This document shows, piece by piece, positions 38,927 to 48,041 of a stretch of 58,834 bases of DNA. Position numbers and translations under genes: made by a program. The first letter of the stretch is position 1; every line of letters starts with the position of its first letter. This stretch comes from Symbiodinium natans (taxonomy: Eukaryota; Sar; Dinophyceae; Suessiales; Symbiodiniaceae): contig CAJNDS010002202.1 of NCBI GenBank assembly GCA_905221605.1, positions 1,405,879 to 1,464,712 of the forward strand. The letters run 5' to 3'. The notes under the pieces are model-generated. The model saw only the letters and a program-made list of their open reading frames with translations, did not search any database and had not been told where the DNA came from.

Positions 38927-40254
38927 ATGGAGCGTCTCAGGACTTCCATTTCGGCTCTTGCTGGGCCCTTTGAATCGTTTACGGAGGCGGACATTTTGTC
39001 CAGACTTGAACCTGTCGATGTTGACAGAGTACAGCTTCTTGGAAGATACAACTATCCAGCTCCAAAGCCACTGAATGGAGTTTTGATTGTCGATTCGTTG
39101 GCCTACCGATTGTTAGCCTGCGCATACGGCGAACAGAAAACACTGGACACCTGCTACGGCTGCTCAAAGAGCATCTACTACACTGACAAGTGGATGGAAG
39201 ATTTGATGAAAAGGACGCTGCAGAGTGCCCTCCTCAAAGCCTCCCGACTACTTCGCAGCTGATGAAGATATTTAAAGCTATCAAGGCAACCAGTCTTGAC
39301 TTCATGACTGAGCTGAACAAAGTTGAGCTGAATCCCACTGCAAGCAACGGGATCGGATTCAAACCTGGTTCCAAACGTGGAGAGAAGTGTCAACGCTTGT
39401 CTATGGCATGCGCTTCACGCTTACTTCTGGACTGTGCAAATGCCGGAGATAAGCAGCAGTTTATGATTATCGCTACATTCCAGATATTGGACTGATGCGG
39501 ACTCAGCCTTCTCCTGTTGGAAGGTCGAAGATTCGCTGTGTTCTTGGACGCAGCACGATCATCATCTACATCGAAGCATGTGGCGCGCAGCCACCGACCG
39601 ATGCTTACATCAAAGAAGTTGGTTCGCGCCCCCCGGCTAATCGTGGAGAACCCCAGGTGGAGGCAACTTGCAATTCCCACCTCCAAACACACGTGGCTTC
39701 CACTGTGCGGCAATGCCAGGAAGGTGCCGGTTCTCAGCGAAGGTGTCCCACTCCCTTGCGTCTGCGCGCAGCACGCAAGTGGCTCCTGAAGCGCCTAAGG
39801 CCAGCACACCTTGCAGAGCCTCAACTGCAGTCCGAGCATCCGGAGGCAAACCTCGCTGGTGCGTGGAGGTGCTGCGCAAAGCGTCCCGTGCTCTGCGTTC
39901 CGAGGGCCGGGCAGCTTTCACCGACCCGCGCCTGGCACTCATTCCTCAGCGCTGACGGACAACAATCTGTCGCTGCATGAAAGTGCAAGATCTGCCCAGC
40001 CCCACCTTCGAGGCATGAAGCTCTACCCTGAAGCAAGCTGCAGGCCGACGTACAAGCGATGCTTTGCCCGTGCAGTTGTAACCTGTGCTAGGCGTGCACG
40101 TCTAGTGCTTTAGCTTACAGCATCTGCAGTGGAAGCGGAGATAACGGCTTGCAAGAATGAGATGATGTTCTTGGAGAGCGGTCTGTGGGAATGCAAGCCA
40201 TACTGCAGGTCATGCTTTCACAAAGTCGATGGTTCCAAGACACTATCACCCTGA
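38927..40254 (+). pseudogene. Retroposed mRNA copy, frameshifted; unknown protein
   Basis: Downstream of the leader relic, CCTCTCGCC|ATGG opens a frame: MERLRTSISALAGPF, then FTEADILSRLEPVDV, then TCYGCSKSIYYTDKW. Near 39220 the frame shifts by one and continues with KIFKAIKATSLDFM to a TGA at 39493. The same frame resumes (GRRFAVFLDAARSS) and, after further damage, ends with a Cys-rich tail (GLWECKPYCRSCFHK) and TGA at 40252-40254. No introns are needed over 1.3 kb, unlike the surrounding islands. The Cys pattern (C-x3-Y-C-x2-C) could bind zinc, but no family is recognised. It has no visible poly-A tail; CCCTAAA text follows at 40270. Confidence 0.65.
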
Positions 40255-40323
40255 AAAGCCTGTACACAAAACCCCCTAAACCCTAAACCCTAAACGTCCT
40301 CACCCAACCCCCCTAACCCCCCC
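40255..40323. repeat. Short CCCTAAA text
   Basis: A few C-strand copies and C runs between the retropseudogene and the next island. Confidence 0.7.
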
Positions 40324-40326
40324 CTG

Positions 40327-40386
40327 TGTGCCAGACCCTGGGATGCCGTGATCGCCAAAGCCCCGGATGTGCGCGGGGGATTAGCG
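40327..40386 (+). CDS. Possible exon island
   Basis: The frame CARPWDAVIAKAPDVR then GGLA is open between C-rich text and a TTTAGGG array. GTGCCAG|A could be the acceptor. Unknown family. Confidence 0.3.
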
Positions 40387-41834
40387 TTTAGGGTTGGGGT
40401 TTAGGGTTTCGGGTTTCGGGTGTCGGGTTTAGGGTTTCGGGTTTCGGGTTTAGGGTTCAGGGTTGAGAGTTTGGGGTTTAGGGTTTAGGGTTTGGGGTTT
40501 GGGGTTTAGGGTCTCTGGGGTTGCGGGGATTTGGGGGAGTTTTTTTGGGGTTTCGGGTGCTTGGTTGCATGTGAGATGTGATATTCTTGTGTTTCGGGTT
40601 TAGAAGTTTTAGGGTCTTGATGTATGGTAAGGGTCCGGTGTTTAAGGCTTGCTAGTTGGGAGTAGGCTTTGTGAAGTCGAAACCCTAAACCGTCAATCCC
40701 AAACCCCAAGTCTTAGGGGGACTCAAGAGAGTGACAGGTTCTTTGCATCTCGGTTACTTGGGACAATCCTAAACCCTCAACTCTAAACCCTAAACTCTAA
40801 ACGCTAAACCTTAAACCCTAGACCCTAAACCCCAAACCTGAACCATGGGCGCGCCTCATCCCCCCAAACCTCTTCATGCCCCAAGGTTTAGCGCCCTAAG
40901 CCCTAAACCCTAAACCCTAAACCCTGAACCCCGAACCCTAAGCACTAAACGCCTATACCCCTAAACCCCTAAACCCGAAGCCCTCGACCCTGAGGCTCCA
41001 GTCCTCCCTGGAAGCCGCCCGGCCTCCCGCGGCCCAGCCCTGGTATCACCTGCTTGGGTGAGTTAGGGGACTTAGGGGGCTTATAAGTGCAATCATTGTT
41101 GGGGTGACAAGTACCCTGAACCTCCAAGCACAATCAGTGGTTTGGGATTGAGGGCCCCGGTGACAAGGATTCAGGGTTCTGTGGCTTTGGGCTCACCGAG
41201 CAATTTGGGCAGCCGTAATACCCTAGTCCTGACCACCCTAACACCCTAAGACCCGAATGCCGAACGAATATCCCAATACCCTAGTACCTTAATACCCTAA
41301 TGCCCCAACTCCCTAACAACCCCGAATGCCCTAATGCCCGCGGACGACGCGTCTCTTATCGGTATTTCGTTCCCTTTGGGGAAGGCACCTGGTCCGCTGA
41401 TTGTCGAAGACGTAGCTGGACTCAGGGGCCTCCTCTTGGCTTTGTCCGCTTCTGCACTATAAACTTTAAGACTTGCACCCTGAACTCTAAACCCTAAACA
41501 GTAAACCCTGAGCAAGCTCCCCTGAATCCCAAACCCCTTGAGCCCCGAAGCCCCAAACTAACTTATGAGCTTTCAGAGGTCTGGGATGTAGGCCGGGTTT
41601 AGGGTAGGAGGTTCGGGAGTTAGGTACTCTATCTAATCCCTTGCAGGCAATCTTTCGGGGGGGTGGGTGGGGGGGGGGTGGGGAAGTGCCTAAATTACAC
41701 TAACCCCTAAACTTTACACCCTAAACTTTCAGATCGCACCAAACTGGCAGTAGAAGCGGGAGAGCCGAATTCGTGCTTGAAAGGTAGGAGTTTCCTGTGG
41801 AGCCCGCCCGCCGTACCCTGGCACTTTCCCCCCC
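40387..41834. repeat. Degenerate G- and C-strand text with spacers, no gene seen
   Basis: G-strand variants 40387-40510 and 40595-40625, C-strand 40765-40990, unique 40991-41200 (a weak Ala/Pro-rich frame), CCCTAATAC variants 41215-41340, unique 41340-41470, more C-strand text, then a G run at 41660-41685. No frame has convincing borders. Confidence 0.6.
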
Positions 41835-41968
41835 GTCATGAATCCGAAGAGTTTGGGTTTGGTTGATGACCCGAAAACCTAAACCCTGAACCCTTCAGCG
41901 CGTCATGAATCCGAAGAGTTTGGGTTTGGTTGATGACCCGAAAACCTAAACCCTGAACCCTTCAGCGC
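41835..41968. repeat. 67-base tandem duplication
   Basis: GTCATGAATCCGAAGAGTTT begins two identical units at 41835 and 41902, each ending with CCCTGAACCCTTCAGCGC. Confidence 0.95.
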
Positions 41969-42096
41969 AAAATCGTTGAGCGACAATGAATGGTACGGAA
42001 GAGTATGACGCATTGCCGGAAGGACGCGATTGGATGGAGAGCCATGTTGTGTATGGTGCTTCTCTACTATTTGTTCAAAAACACAACATATTCTTC

Positions 42097-42169
42097 CTTA
42101 TAAGGGTAAAACAGGGAGTAGTATTGTTATCTTTATTAAGATTTTTCAGGGTTCTTAACCAAACAGTAG
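42097..42169. mobile_element. Dispersed short repeat, CTTATAAGGGTAA family
   Basis: Shares CTTATAAGGGTAA, AGGGA and GGGTTCTTAA-x-CAAA-x-AGTA in the same order and spacing with 55459-55525. It lies inside a 102-codon frame (41986-42294) that is not supported as a gene for that reason. Confidence 0.55.
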
Positions 42170-42296
42170 TTCTGAGTTTAATGCGACTTCAGTTGAAATA
42201 CCAAACTCCAGCGAGGCAGCTGCCTCGGTTCTGTGGCTTTTTTGGGGACACAACTCTGCTTTCTTTCGCACGAGTTTCCGTTGAGCAGCTTTAGGA

Positions 42297-42438
42297 ATGC
42301 CCTAAACCCTAAACCCTAAACCCTTAACCCTTATAAACCCTAAACCCTAAGCCCTAAACCCTAATAAACCCTAAACCCTAAACCCTAAACCCTAAACCCT
42401 AAACCCTAAACCGGTAACCCTAAACCCTAAACCCTAAA
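42297..42438. repeat. CCCTAAA array
   Basis: About 18 C-strand copies with interruptions, left of the 42440 island. Confidence 0.9.
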
Positions 42439-42439
42439 C

Positions 42440-42565
42440 ATCGACATGGAGATGGACTTAACCACGGCGTTCGACAGTTTTACGACAAGTCAAGGTCTTG
42501 CGGGTTCATTGAATATTTGCCTTACACCATACAAATTCTCAACGTGCTTTCTCCCTAATCTCTAA
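42440..42565 (+). CDS. Possible terminal exon island
   Basis: Open from the repeat: IDMEMDLTTAFDSFTT then SQGLAGSLNICLTP, ending at TAA 42563-42565. C-strand arrays lie on both sides. Unknown family. A 3' coding end would suit the stop. Confidence 0.35.
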   Translation: MDMEMDLTTAFDSFTTSQGLAGSLNICLTPYKFSTCFLPNL

Positions 42566-42940
42566 GAGCCGTTAACCATAGCGACCCTAAAGCCCATGAC
42601 CCTAAGCCTTTAACTCCCTTAGAGTAAGGTCCTAAGCCTTAAGCCCTAAGCCCTAAGCCCTAAACCCTAAACCCTAAATCCTAAACCCTAAACCCTAAGC
42701 CCTAAGTAGCCATATGCTTCGAAGCTCCAAGTACTTTGCAGCCCCCAACATTCGAAGGTTCCCGCCGTGTCTGTTGTTGGTTGTGGCTCGTTTCTCTAAG
42801 CTTAGAATTGCAGTTCACCCAAGACCCTGAACCCTAAACCCTAAACCCTAAACCCTAAACCCGAAACCCTAAACCCTAAACCCTTGGGGTGGGGCCTGAA
42901 GGCCACCGATAGGTTACCTTGGGGGGGGGGGGGGGGAGGG
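42566..42940. repeat. CCCTAAA arrays, pyrimidine-rich spacer and G run
   Basis: C-strand at 42630-42705 and 42833-42885. The spacer 42715-42825 ends in TTAGAATTGCAG, an acceptor-like word without an open island after it. A G run lies at 42921-42936. Confidence 0.75.
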
Positions 42941-43039
42941 GATGCCGGGAAAGAGATTCGCACAGCTTTCCACGGGCGCCGGAGATTATCCGCAGGAGGT
43001 GGGGGGCATTCGAAGACGCCGCGGCTTGATGCAGAAATT
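42941..43039 (+). CDS. Possible exon island, basic
   Basis: The frame DAGKEIRTAFHGRRRL then SAGGGGHSKTPRLDAE is open from the G run to a TTTAGGG array. Arg/Gly-rich, unknown family. Confidence 0.35.
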
Positions 43040-43390
43040 TGTTTAGGGTTTAGGGTTTAGAGTTTAGGGTTTAGGGTTTAGGGTTCAGGGTTCAGGGTGT
43101 AGGGTGTTTATGGGTTATGGGCTTAGGGTTTAGGGTTTAGGGTGTCGCGTTTAGGATTTCGCTTGAATCTTAAGTTGGACAGCTAGCCGAGAAGCTAACC
43201 TTGCAATGTGGCCACACCTATGTCAACCAAGGGACTTCATCACGTGGTTTGCTGACCCTAACCCTAAACCCTAAAGCCTAAACCCTAAACCCTAAACCCC
43301 TATGCACCCCGTTTCTCCTCAATTATACTTTATGAGATAGCTCCCGCAGCGAGCCTATCCGGGTCTGTTCATCCACTTTCGGACTTTCAG
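43040..43390. repeat. TTTAGGG array, spacer, CCCTAAA text, pyrimidine-rich acceptor
   Basis: G-strand 43040-43145, a unique spacer, C-strand 43255-43300, then TTCTCCTCAATTATAC to CGGACTTTCAG, a normal-looking intron end. Confidence 0.75.
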
Positions 43391-43447
43391 TACGACCATC
43401 ATGGAATTTGGTGCCAAGAACCATACTGCACAGAATCTTGGGGCCCT
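43391..43447 (+). CDS. Exon island with canonical borders (57 bases)
   Basis: Acceptor GGACTTTCAG| and donor |GTAAGT, the only textbook donor in the window. 19 codons: YDHHGIWCQEPYCTES then WGP. His/Cys-rich; could coordinate a metal, no family recognised. Its ordinary splice sites contrast with the telomere-repeat borders elsewhere. Confidence 0.5.
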
Positions 43448-43925
43448 GTAAGTCAAGATTCTGAAGTGGGAGTACTGGGGGAAGATGCTTTACACACCCG
43501 GGTTTTCGGGTTCAGATTTTGAGGGTTGTTAGGCTTTTTTTTTTGGGCTGCAAGAGGTTTTAGGGTTTAAGGGTTTGTTTTGGGGAGACTGAAGGCTTTA
43601 GGGGTTTTAGGGGTTTAAGGTTGTAGGGTTGATAGACCCCCCCTAAGGGGGGCTCAACCCAAAACCCTCAACCCTAAACCCTAAACCCTAAACCCGAAAC
43701 CCTAAACCCTAAACCCTAAACCCTAAACCCTAAACCCTAAACCCTAAACCCTAAACGCGTCGCAAAAGGGGACCCGCACCCCAAGGGCCCGAAGAATTCG
43801 GGGATAGTTTTCCGGGACCTAAACCTTAAAGGCTCAACCCAAGACCCTCAACCCTCAACCCTAAACCCGAAACCCTAAACCCTAAACCCTAAACCCCAAA
43901 CCCTAAACCCTAAACCAAGGTTTAA
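43448..43925. repeat. G-strand variants then CCCTAAA arrays
   Basis: Degenerate G-rich text 43500-43635, C-strand 43670-43755 and 43850-43916. The spacer 43756-43840 has no supported frame. Confidence 0.8.
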
Positions 43926-43928
43926 AAA

Positions 43929-44015
43929 GAGTCAGATGCCCGGATGTTGCTCGATGCCCTCCGCAGTGAGCTTGCAGCTGCAGCGGATGCCAATCGACAG
44001 GTTGTAGCTCCCTAA
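43929..44015 (+). CDS. Exon island, helical segment
   Basis: The frame ESDARMLLDALRSELA then AAADANRQ runs to CGACAG|GT at 44000, or on to a TAA at 44013. Ala/Leu-rich coiled-coil-like helix. C-strand left, TTTAGGG right. Unknown family. Confidence 0.45.
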   Translation, partial: ESDARMLLDALRSELAAAADANRQVVAP

Positions 44016-44024
44016 ATCCACTTT

Positions 44025-44090
44025 GGGGTTTAGGGTTTAGGGTTTAGGGGTTTAGGGTTTAGGGTTTAGGGTTGAGGGGTTTGGGGTTTA
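44025..44090. repeat. TTTAGGG array
   Basis: Short G-strand array leading into the octamer array that follows. Confidence 0.9.
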
Positions 44091-44102
44091 GTTGGTTCAG
44101 GG

Positions 44103-44382
44103 TTTTGGGTGTTGGGGTGTTGGGGTGTTGGGGTGTTGGGGTGTTGGGGTGTTGGGGTGTTGGGGTGTTGGGGTGTTGGGGTGTTGGGGTGTTGGGGTGT
44201 TGGGGTGTTGGGGTGTTGGGGTGTTGGGGCGTTGGGGTGTTGGGGTGTTGGGGTGTTGGGGTGTTGGGGTGTTGGGGTGTTGGGGTGTTGGGGTGTTGGG
44301 GTGTTGGGGTGTTGGGGTGTTGGGGTGTTGGGGTGTTGGGGTGTTGGGGTGTTGGGGTGTTGGGGTGTTGGGGTGTTGGGGT
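44103..44382. repeat. Octamer array GGGGTGTT
   Basis: About 34 copies, nearly perfect (one GGGGCGTT at 44227). All frames on both strands are open; their Gly/Val/Trp/Cys or Thr/Pro/Gln/His peptides are artefacts. Confidence 0.97.
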
Positions 44383-44587
44383 TGAGTTGTAACTTCTCAA
44401 CCCACTGGGGGGGCTTCCGGAAGTAGACGTTGGGTTGAAGGCGTTGGGTTGAGTGTCTAGAGGGTTCAGGGTTTTAAGGTTCAGGGTTTAGGGGATGTAG
44501 GGTTGAGGGCTTGGGGCTTCGGGGTGCTGGAGCCCTCAGCCCGAAGCCCCTAAACCGCCAGAAGCTGACCTCAACTTTGCGTCATAG

Positions 44588-44627
44588 GTCACGAGTGCCG
44601 GATCCCTGCCTTCCACCGGCCTGTCAG
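44588..44627 (+). CDS. Possible micro-exon
   Basis: A 40-base island with borders GCGTCATAG|G and CTGTCAG|GT, reading VTSAGSLPSTGLS in one frame. Its start resembles the 38191 island. Too short to be sure. Confidence 0.25.
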
Positions 44628-44628
44628 G

Positions 44629-44938
44629 TTAGGGTTTTGAGGGTTTTGAGGGTTTTGAGGGTTTTGAGGGTTTTGAGGGTTTTGAGGGTTTTGAGGGTTT
44701 TGAGGGTTTTGAGGGTTTTGAGGGTTTTGAGGGTTTTGAGGGTTTTGAGGGTTTTGAGGGTTTTGAGGGTTTTGAGGGTTTTGAGGGTTTTGAGGGTTTT
44801 GAGGGTTTTGAGGGTTTTGAGGGTTTTGAGGGTTTTGAGGGTTTTGAGGGTTTTGAGGGTTTTGAGGGTTTTGAGGGTTTTGAGGGCTTCAAGGGTTTTG
44901 AGGGTTTTGAGGGTTTTGAGGGTTTTGACGGTTTAGAG
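44629..44938. repeat. Nonamer array GGGTTTTGA
   Basis: About 34 copies, nearly perfect, with one GGGCTTCAA at 44884. Open frames (Arg-Val-Leu or Ser-Lys-Pro repeats) are artefacts. Confidence 0.97.
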
Positions 44939-44988
44939 GGTTCAGGCTGACATGACCCCCCCCTCTTCAACATGCTTCCTGCCAGCAG

Positions 44989-45084
44989 GCCTCTTCCTCA
45001 GCTCCCAAGCCTTCGAAGCCCCAACCCCAACCTTCCTCCCCCGCCCCACCCCCGCCAACACAGTCCCGAAAACAGAAGTCCTGA
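44989..45084 (+). CDS. Possible terminal exon, Pro/Ser-rich
   Basis: After CCTGCCAGCAG|G the frame reads ASSSAPKPSKPQPQPS then PAPPPPTQSRKQKS and stops at TGA 45082-45084. Low complexity, but preceded by a pyrimidine-rich acceptor. It would suit a disordered C-terminus. Confidence 0.35.
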   Translation, partial: ASSSAPKPSKPQPQPSSPAPPPPTQSRKQKS

Positions 45085-45120
45085 GAACACCCCATAACAA
45101 AAACAATCATCATAGCCGAA

Positions 45121-45260
45121 GGGGTTTAGGGTTTAGGGTTTAAGGTTTAGGGTTTAGGGTTTAGGACAACCGAAGCCTTGAACATCCCCATAAAGACCTG
45201 AAGGGCCTCAACACCCAACACCCCTCGGTCTCCTGGAGCTGCAAGTATGGCCTTCTTTGC
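45121..45260. repeat. TTTAGGG array and spacer
   Basis: Six or seven G-strand copies at 45121-45165, then unique sequence without a clear frame. Confidence 0.8.
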
Positions 45261-45262
45261 AG

Positions 45263-45338
45263 GGCCCCCGAACCCCCCCCCCCCTTCTCCGTGGCTTGCG
45301 GCATTTTCCAGCGCCGCTCTTCCAAGTCGTTGTTGGGG
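45263..45338 (+). CDS. Possible exon island, Pro-rich
   Basis: After TTCTTTGCAG|G the frame reads GPPNPPPPSPWLAAF then SSAALPSRCWG before GGGG|GTGAG. Includes a poly-C run, which weakens it. Confidence 0.3.
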
Positions 45339-45429
45339 GGTGAGGGGGTGCGGTTGTAGCCGTGACGCTGCATTCTGCAGCCCGATAAGCCCCAATAACC
45401 CTGTTTGCTTCCTAGGAGTTCGGGGATTC

Positions 45430-45646
45430 AGGGTTTAGGGGTGTGGGGTATTTGGCCCAAAGCCTACACCCCCGAAAGCCCTGTTAGTTCCTAGGAGTTT
45501 GGCGTTTAGGGTTGAAGGGTTAAAGGGTTAAAGGGTCCAAGGGTTTAAGGGTTTAAGGGTTTAAGGGTTTAAGGGTTTAAGGGTTCACCCCTAAACCCTA
45601 AACCCTAAACCCTAAACCCTAAACCCTAAACCCTAAACCCTAAACG
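45430..45646. repeat. GGGTTTAA octamer run and CCCTAAA array
   Basis: GGGTTAAA/GGGTTTAA copies at 45517-45585, then C-strand copies at 45588-45645. A direct G-strand to C-strand junction (hairpin-capable). Confidence 0.9.
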
Positions 45647-45709
45647 GATGCAGCGGCCCCCAGCCAGGGCGTGTTCGCACAGATCTCGGAAATCACGCCG
45701 CCGCGCTGA
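45647..45709 (+). CDS. Possible exon island
   Basis: One frame reads DAAAPSQGVFAQISEI then TPPR and stops at 45707. A second, basic frame stays open to 45790. CAGCCAG|G is an acceptor candidate. Frame undecided. Confidence 0.3.
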   Translation, partial: DAAAPSQGVFAQISEITPPR

Positions 45710-45774
45710 GAGGAGGCCAATGCTTCACGTATTCGAGTTTTTGGATCTCATCCTTCGAACGCAAGCCGGTAGGG

Positions 45775-46090
45775 TTTAGAGTGTAGGGTTTAGGGTTTAG
45801 GGTTTAGGGTTTAGGGTTTAGGGTTTAGGGTTTAGGGTTTAGGATGGCTCAGGGTTGGCCAGTTATTCAAGAGGGAAACGGTCCATGCTAGAAAGGCAAG
45901 ACCCTGAACCTTTTGAAGGCTCAGTGGGGAGGGTGCAGGGACAATCCGACCCCAAACCCTAAATCGAGACGAAACCCTCCTGCCCCCACACCCTGACTCC
46001 ACACCCTAAACCCTAAACCCTAAACCCTAAACCCTAAACCCTAAACCCTAAACCCTGAGACCTCAACCCCAGACCCTAAGCCTCCTGACT
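45775..46090. repeat. TTTAGGG array, spacer, CCCTAAA array
   Basis: G-strand 45785-45843, unique spacer 45845-45955, C-strand 46005-46055. Confidence 0.85.
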
Positions 46091-46098
46091 CCACGGAC

Positions 46099-46302
46099 TT
46101 GTTCAAACCCTCAGCCCCCCCATCATTCACGGAGCAGGGCCCCTCTCCTTCCGGCATTTTTTTCAGCTCTGCCGGGGCGGGCGCCTCTCCTAAGGGGAGG
46201 CCGCCCCTCAGTGCTACACATGGGGTGGGTGGGTTTGTTTTGGAGCAACTCAAGGTGCCCCTTTTCGGTTTCGGGGAGATGGAGGGATTTTCGGGAGCTT
46301 AA
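46099..46302 (+). CDS. Possible exon island, unknown product
   Basis: Open frame with mixed composition: LFKPSAPPSFTEQGPS, then GIFFSSAGAGASPKG, then VLEQLKVPLFGFGEM. No homology recognised. TTTTTTCAG at 46165 could be an internal acceptor. A minus-strand frame overlaps. Confidence 0.3.
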   Translation: MFKPSAPPSFTEQGPSPSGIFFSSAGAGASPKGRPPLSATHGVGGFVLEQLKVPLFGFGEMEGFSGA

Positions 46303-46440
46303 GCCGTTCAGGGGGAGTTTAGGGGCTTAGGATTCCTGAGCTCGGGCCTTTTTGGGGAGGGTGCTTAGGGTTTTTACGGTGGGATTCGATGTTTCAGGTG
46401 AGGGGCGACCGAATTCCAGAGCAATCCCCCCCCCCTCCCA

Positions 46441-46509
46441 CACGTGAACGCAAAGACTTCTTTGGCAAACGCTGCCCGGGGCTTCAGGTGCCTTGGGATT
46501 GCAGGGGGC
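46441..46509 (+). CDS. Possible exon island
   Basis: The frame HVNAKTSLANAARGFR then CLGIAGG is open after a C-rich tract and before a TTTAGGG array. CTTCAG|GT at 46482 is an internal donor candidate. Confidence 0.3.
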
Positions 46510-46950
46510 TTAGGGTTTAGGGTTTAGGGTTTAGGGTTTAGGGTTTAGGCTTCTTTCGGGCTTTCAGCCCTTAGCCCTTAGTGGCTTAGGGGCTGAGGGG
46601 CTTGAGGAGGTCCTAGTTCATTTCTCGTCATTTCTAAACCCAAAGCTCGGGTTAATACTTTTTGGGGTGAAGGTTGCTTTTTGAGCCCGACCCCTGAATG
46701 CCCCACCCCGTGCCACCTACGCCTTAAAGGGGGGTTTAGGGTTTGGGACTTAGGGTTGAGGGTTTAGCTCCAAAACCCCTTAAACCCTACACCCGTAGCC
46801 GGAGCCCCCTAAACCCTCAAAATCCGAAAGCCTAAACCCTAAACCCTAAACCCTCAAAACCCGAAACCCTAAACCCTAAACCCTAAACCCTAAACCCTAA
46901 ACCCTAAACCCTAAACCCTAAACCCTAAACCCTAAACCCTAAACCCTAAT
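46510..46950. repeat. TTTAGGG array, spacer, long CCCTAAA array
   Basis: G-strand 46510-46548, unique spacer 46550-46725, degenerate text, then C-strand 46828-46948 with about 14 near-perfect copies. Confidence 0.9.
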
Positions 46951-46956
46951 TTCAAG

Positions 46957-47040
46957 GGTGCTGGGGTCTGGGGTCGCGAAGCCCGAAGAGGGATCCTCGC
47001 CACAGAACTTGCAGTCGCCCGAGCTGACATGTCAGGAAAG
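46957..47040 (+). CDS. Exon island, soluble helical segment
   Basis: Between AATTTCAAG|G and GGAAAG|TTTAG the frame reads GAGVWGREARRGILA then TELAVARADMSGK: 28 codons. Amphipathic helix, unknown family. C-strand left, G-strand right. Confidence 0.45.
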
Positions 47041-47187
47041 TTTAGGGTCTAGGGTTTGGGGTTTAGGGTTTAGGGTTAGGGTTTAGGGTTTAGGGTTTAG
47101 GGTTAGGGTTTAGGGTTTAGGGTTTAGGGTTTAGGGTTTAGGGTTTAGGGTTTAGGGTTTAGGGTTTAGGGTTTAGGGTTTAGGGTC
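47041..47187. repeat. TTTAGGG array
   Basis: About 20 copies. Confidence 0.95.
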
Positions 47188-47192
47188 TTGAG

Positions 47193-47287
47193 GATGCCTT
47201 GAAACCCTGCTTGCAAGAGCTCGGCTCAACGAAAAATACGTCGCCGGCCACGAGTTTGGCCAAGCAGGCCTTTGCCCTAAACTTGGG
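47193..47287 (+). CDS. Exon island, soluble segment
   Basis: After GGTCTTGAG| the frame reads DALKPCLQELGSTKNT then SPATSLAKQAFALNLG up to a G run. Balanced composition. Here the left flank is a G-strand array, so a G-strand repeat serves upstream of the acceptor. Confidence 0.45.
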
Positions 47288-47486
47288 GGGGGGGGGGGGG
47301 GGGTTCTCAGATTTCATGAGGTTTAGGGTTTAGGGTTTAGGGTTTAGGGTTTAGGGTTTAGGGTTAGGGTTCATGGTACCCCGCCTTCTCTAAGCTTGTG
47401 TGTCTTGCCCTCTCGATTCCGTCGCAATGCCGGGAGCTCTCACGCAGCTGGTCGCCAGCGCCGTACCTGGGCAAGAAAGATGCAGC
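47288..47486. other. G run, TTTAGGG array and unique spacer
   Basis: Poly-G 47286-47302, G-strand copies 47319-47368, then unique 47370-47486. A small frame from ATG 47427 (MPGALTQLVASAVPG) ends at TAA 47485; a possible first exon, weak. Confidence 0.5.
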
Positions 47487-47935
47487 TAAACCCTAAAACT
47501 CATAAAAACCCTAAAACCCTAAGCCCTGAACTCTAAACCCTAAACTCTGAACCCTGAGCCCTAAAACCCTAGACCCTAGACCCTAGACCCTAAACCCTAA
47601 AACCCTAGAACCTAAACCCTAAACCCTAAAACCTAAACCCTAAACCCCTAAACCCTAGAACCTAAACCCTAAACCCTAAACCCTAAACCCTAAACCCTAA
47701 ACCCCAAACCCCTAAACCCTAGAACCTAAACCCTAAACCCTAAACCCTAAACCCTAAACCCTAAATCCTAAACCCTAAACCCTAAACCCTAAACCCTAAA
47801 CCCTAAACCCCTAAACCCTAGAACCTAAACCCTAAACCCTAAACCCTAAACCCTAAACCCTAAACCCTAAACCCTAAACCCTAAACCCTAAACCCTAAAC
47901 CCTAAACCCTAAACCCTAAACCCTAAACCCTAAAC
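47487..47935. repeat. Long CCCTAAA array with CCCTAGAACCTAAA interruptions
   Basis: About 60 copies. The interruption CCCTAGAACCTAAA recurs at 47600, 47650, 47715 and 47817, showing higher-order duplication of about 50-100 bases. Confidence 0.95.
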
Positions 47936-47941
47936 GCCCAG

Positions 47942-47992
47942 GACTTCCTTCCAGCTCCCCGCCTCGGCGGGGCAAAGCGTCTGGCAGCCGAG
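47942..47992 (+). CDS. Exon island, 51 bases
   Basis: Borders ACGCCCAG|G and GCCGAG|GT, exactly 17 codons: DFLPAPRLGGAKRLAAE. Unknown family. C-strand left, TTTAGGG (48042) right. Confidence 0.45.
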
Positions 47993-48041
47993 GTCCGAAC
48001 TTGGGGATTTTTTTTCCGGGGGGCTTTGAGGGCAGATTCGG

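Noticed and set aside
41986-42294. 102-codon gene
   Set aside because: The frame runs through the dispersed CTTATAAGGGTAA repeat that also occurs at 55459, and shows no protein-like conservation.
44059-44973. Frames of 97-141 codons
   Set aside because: Products of the GGGGTGTT octamer and the GGGTTTTGA nonamer, which lack stop codons in most frames.
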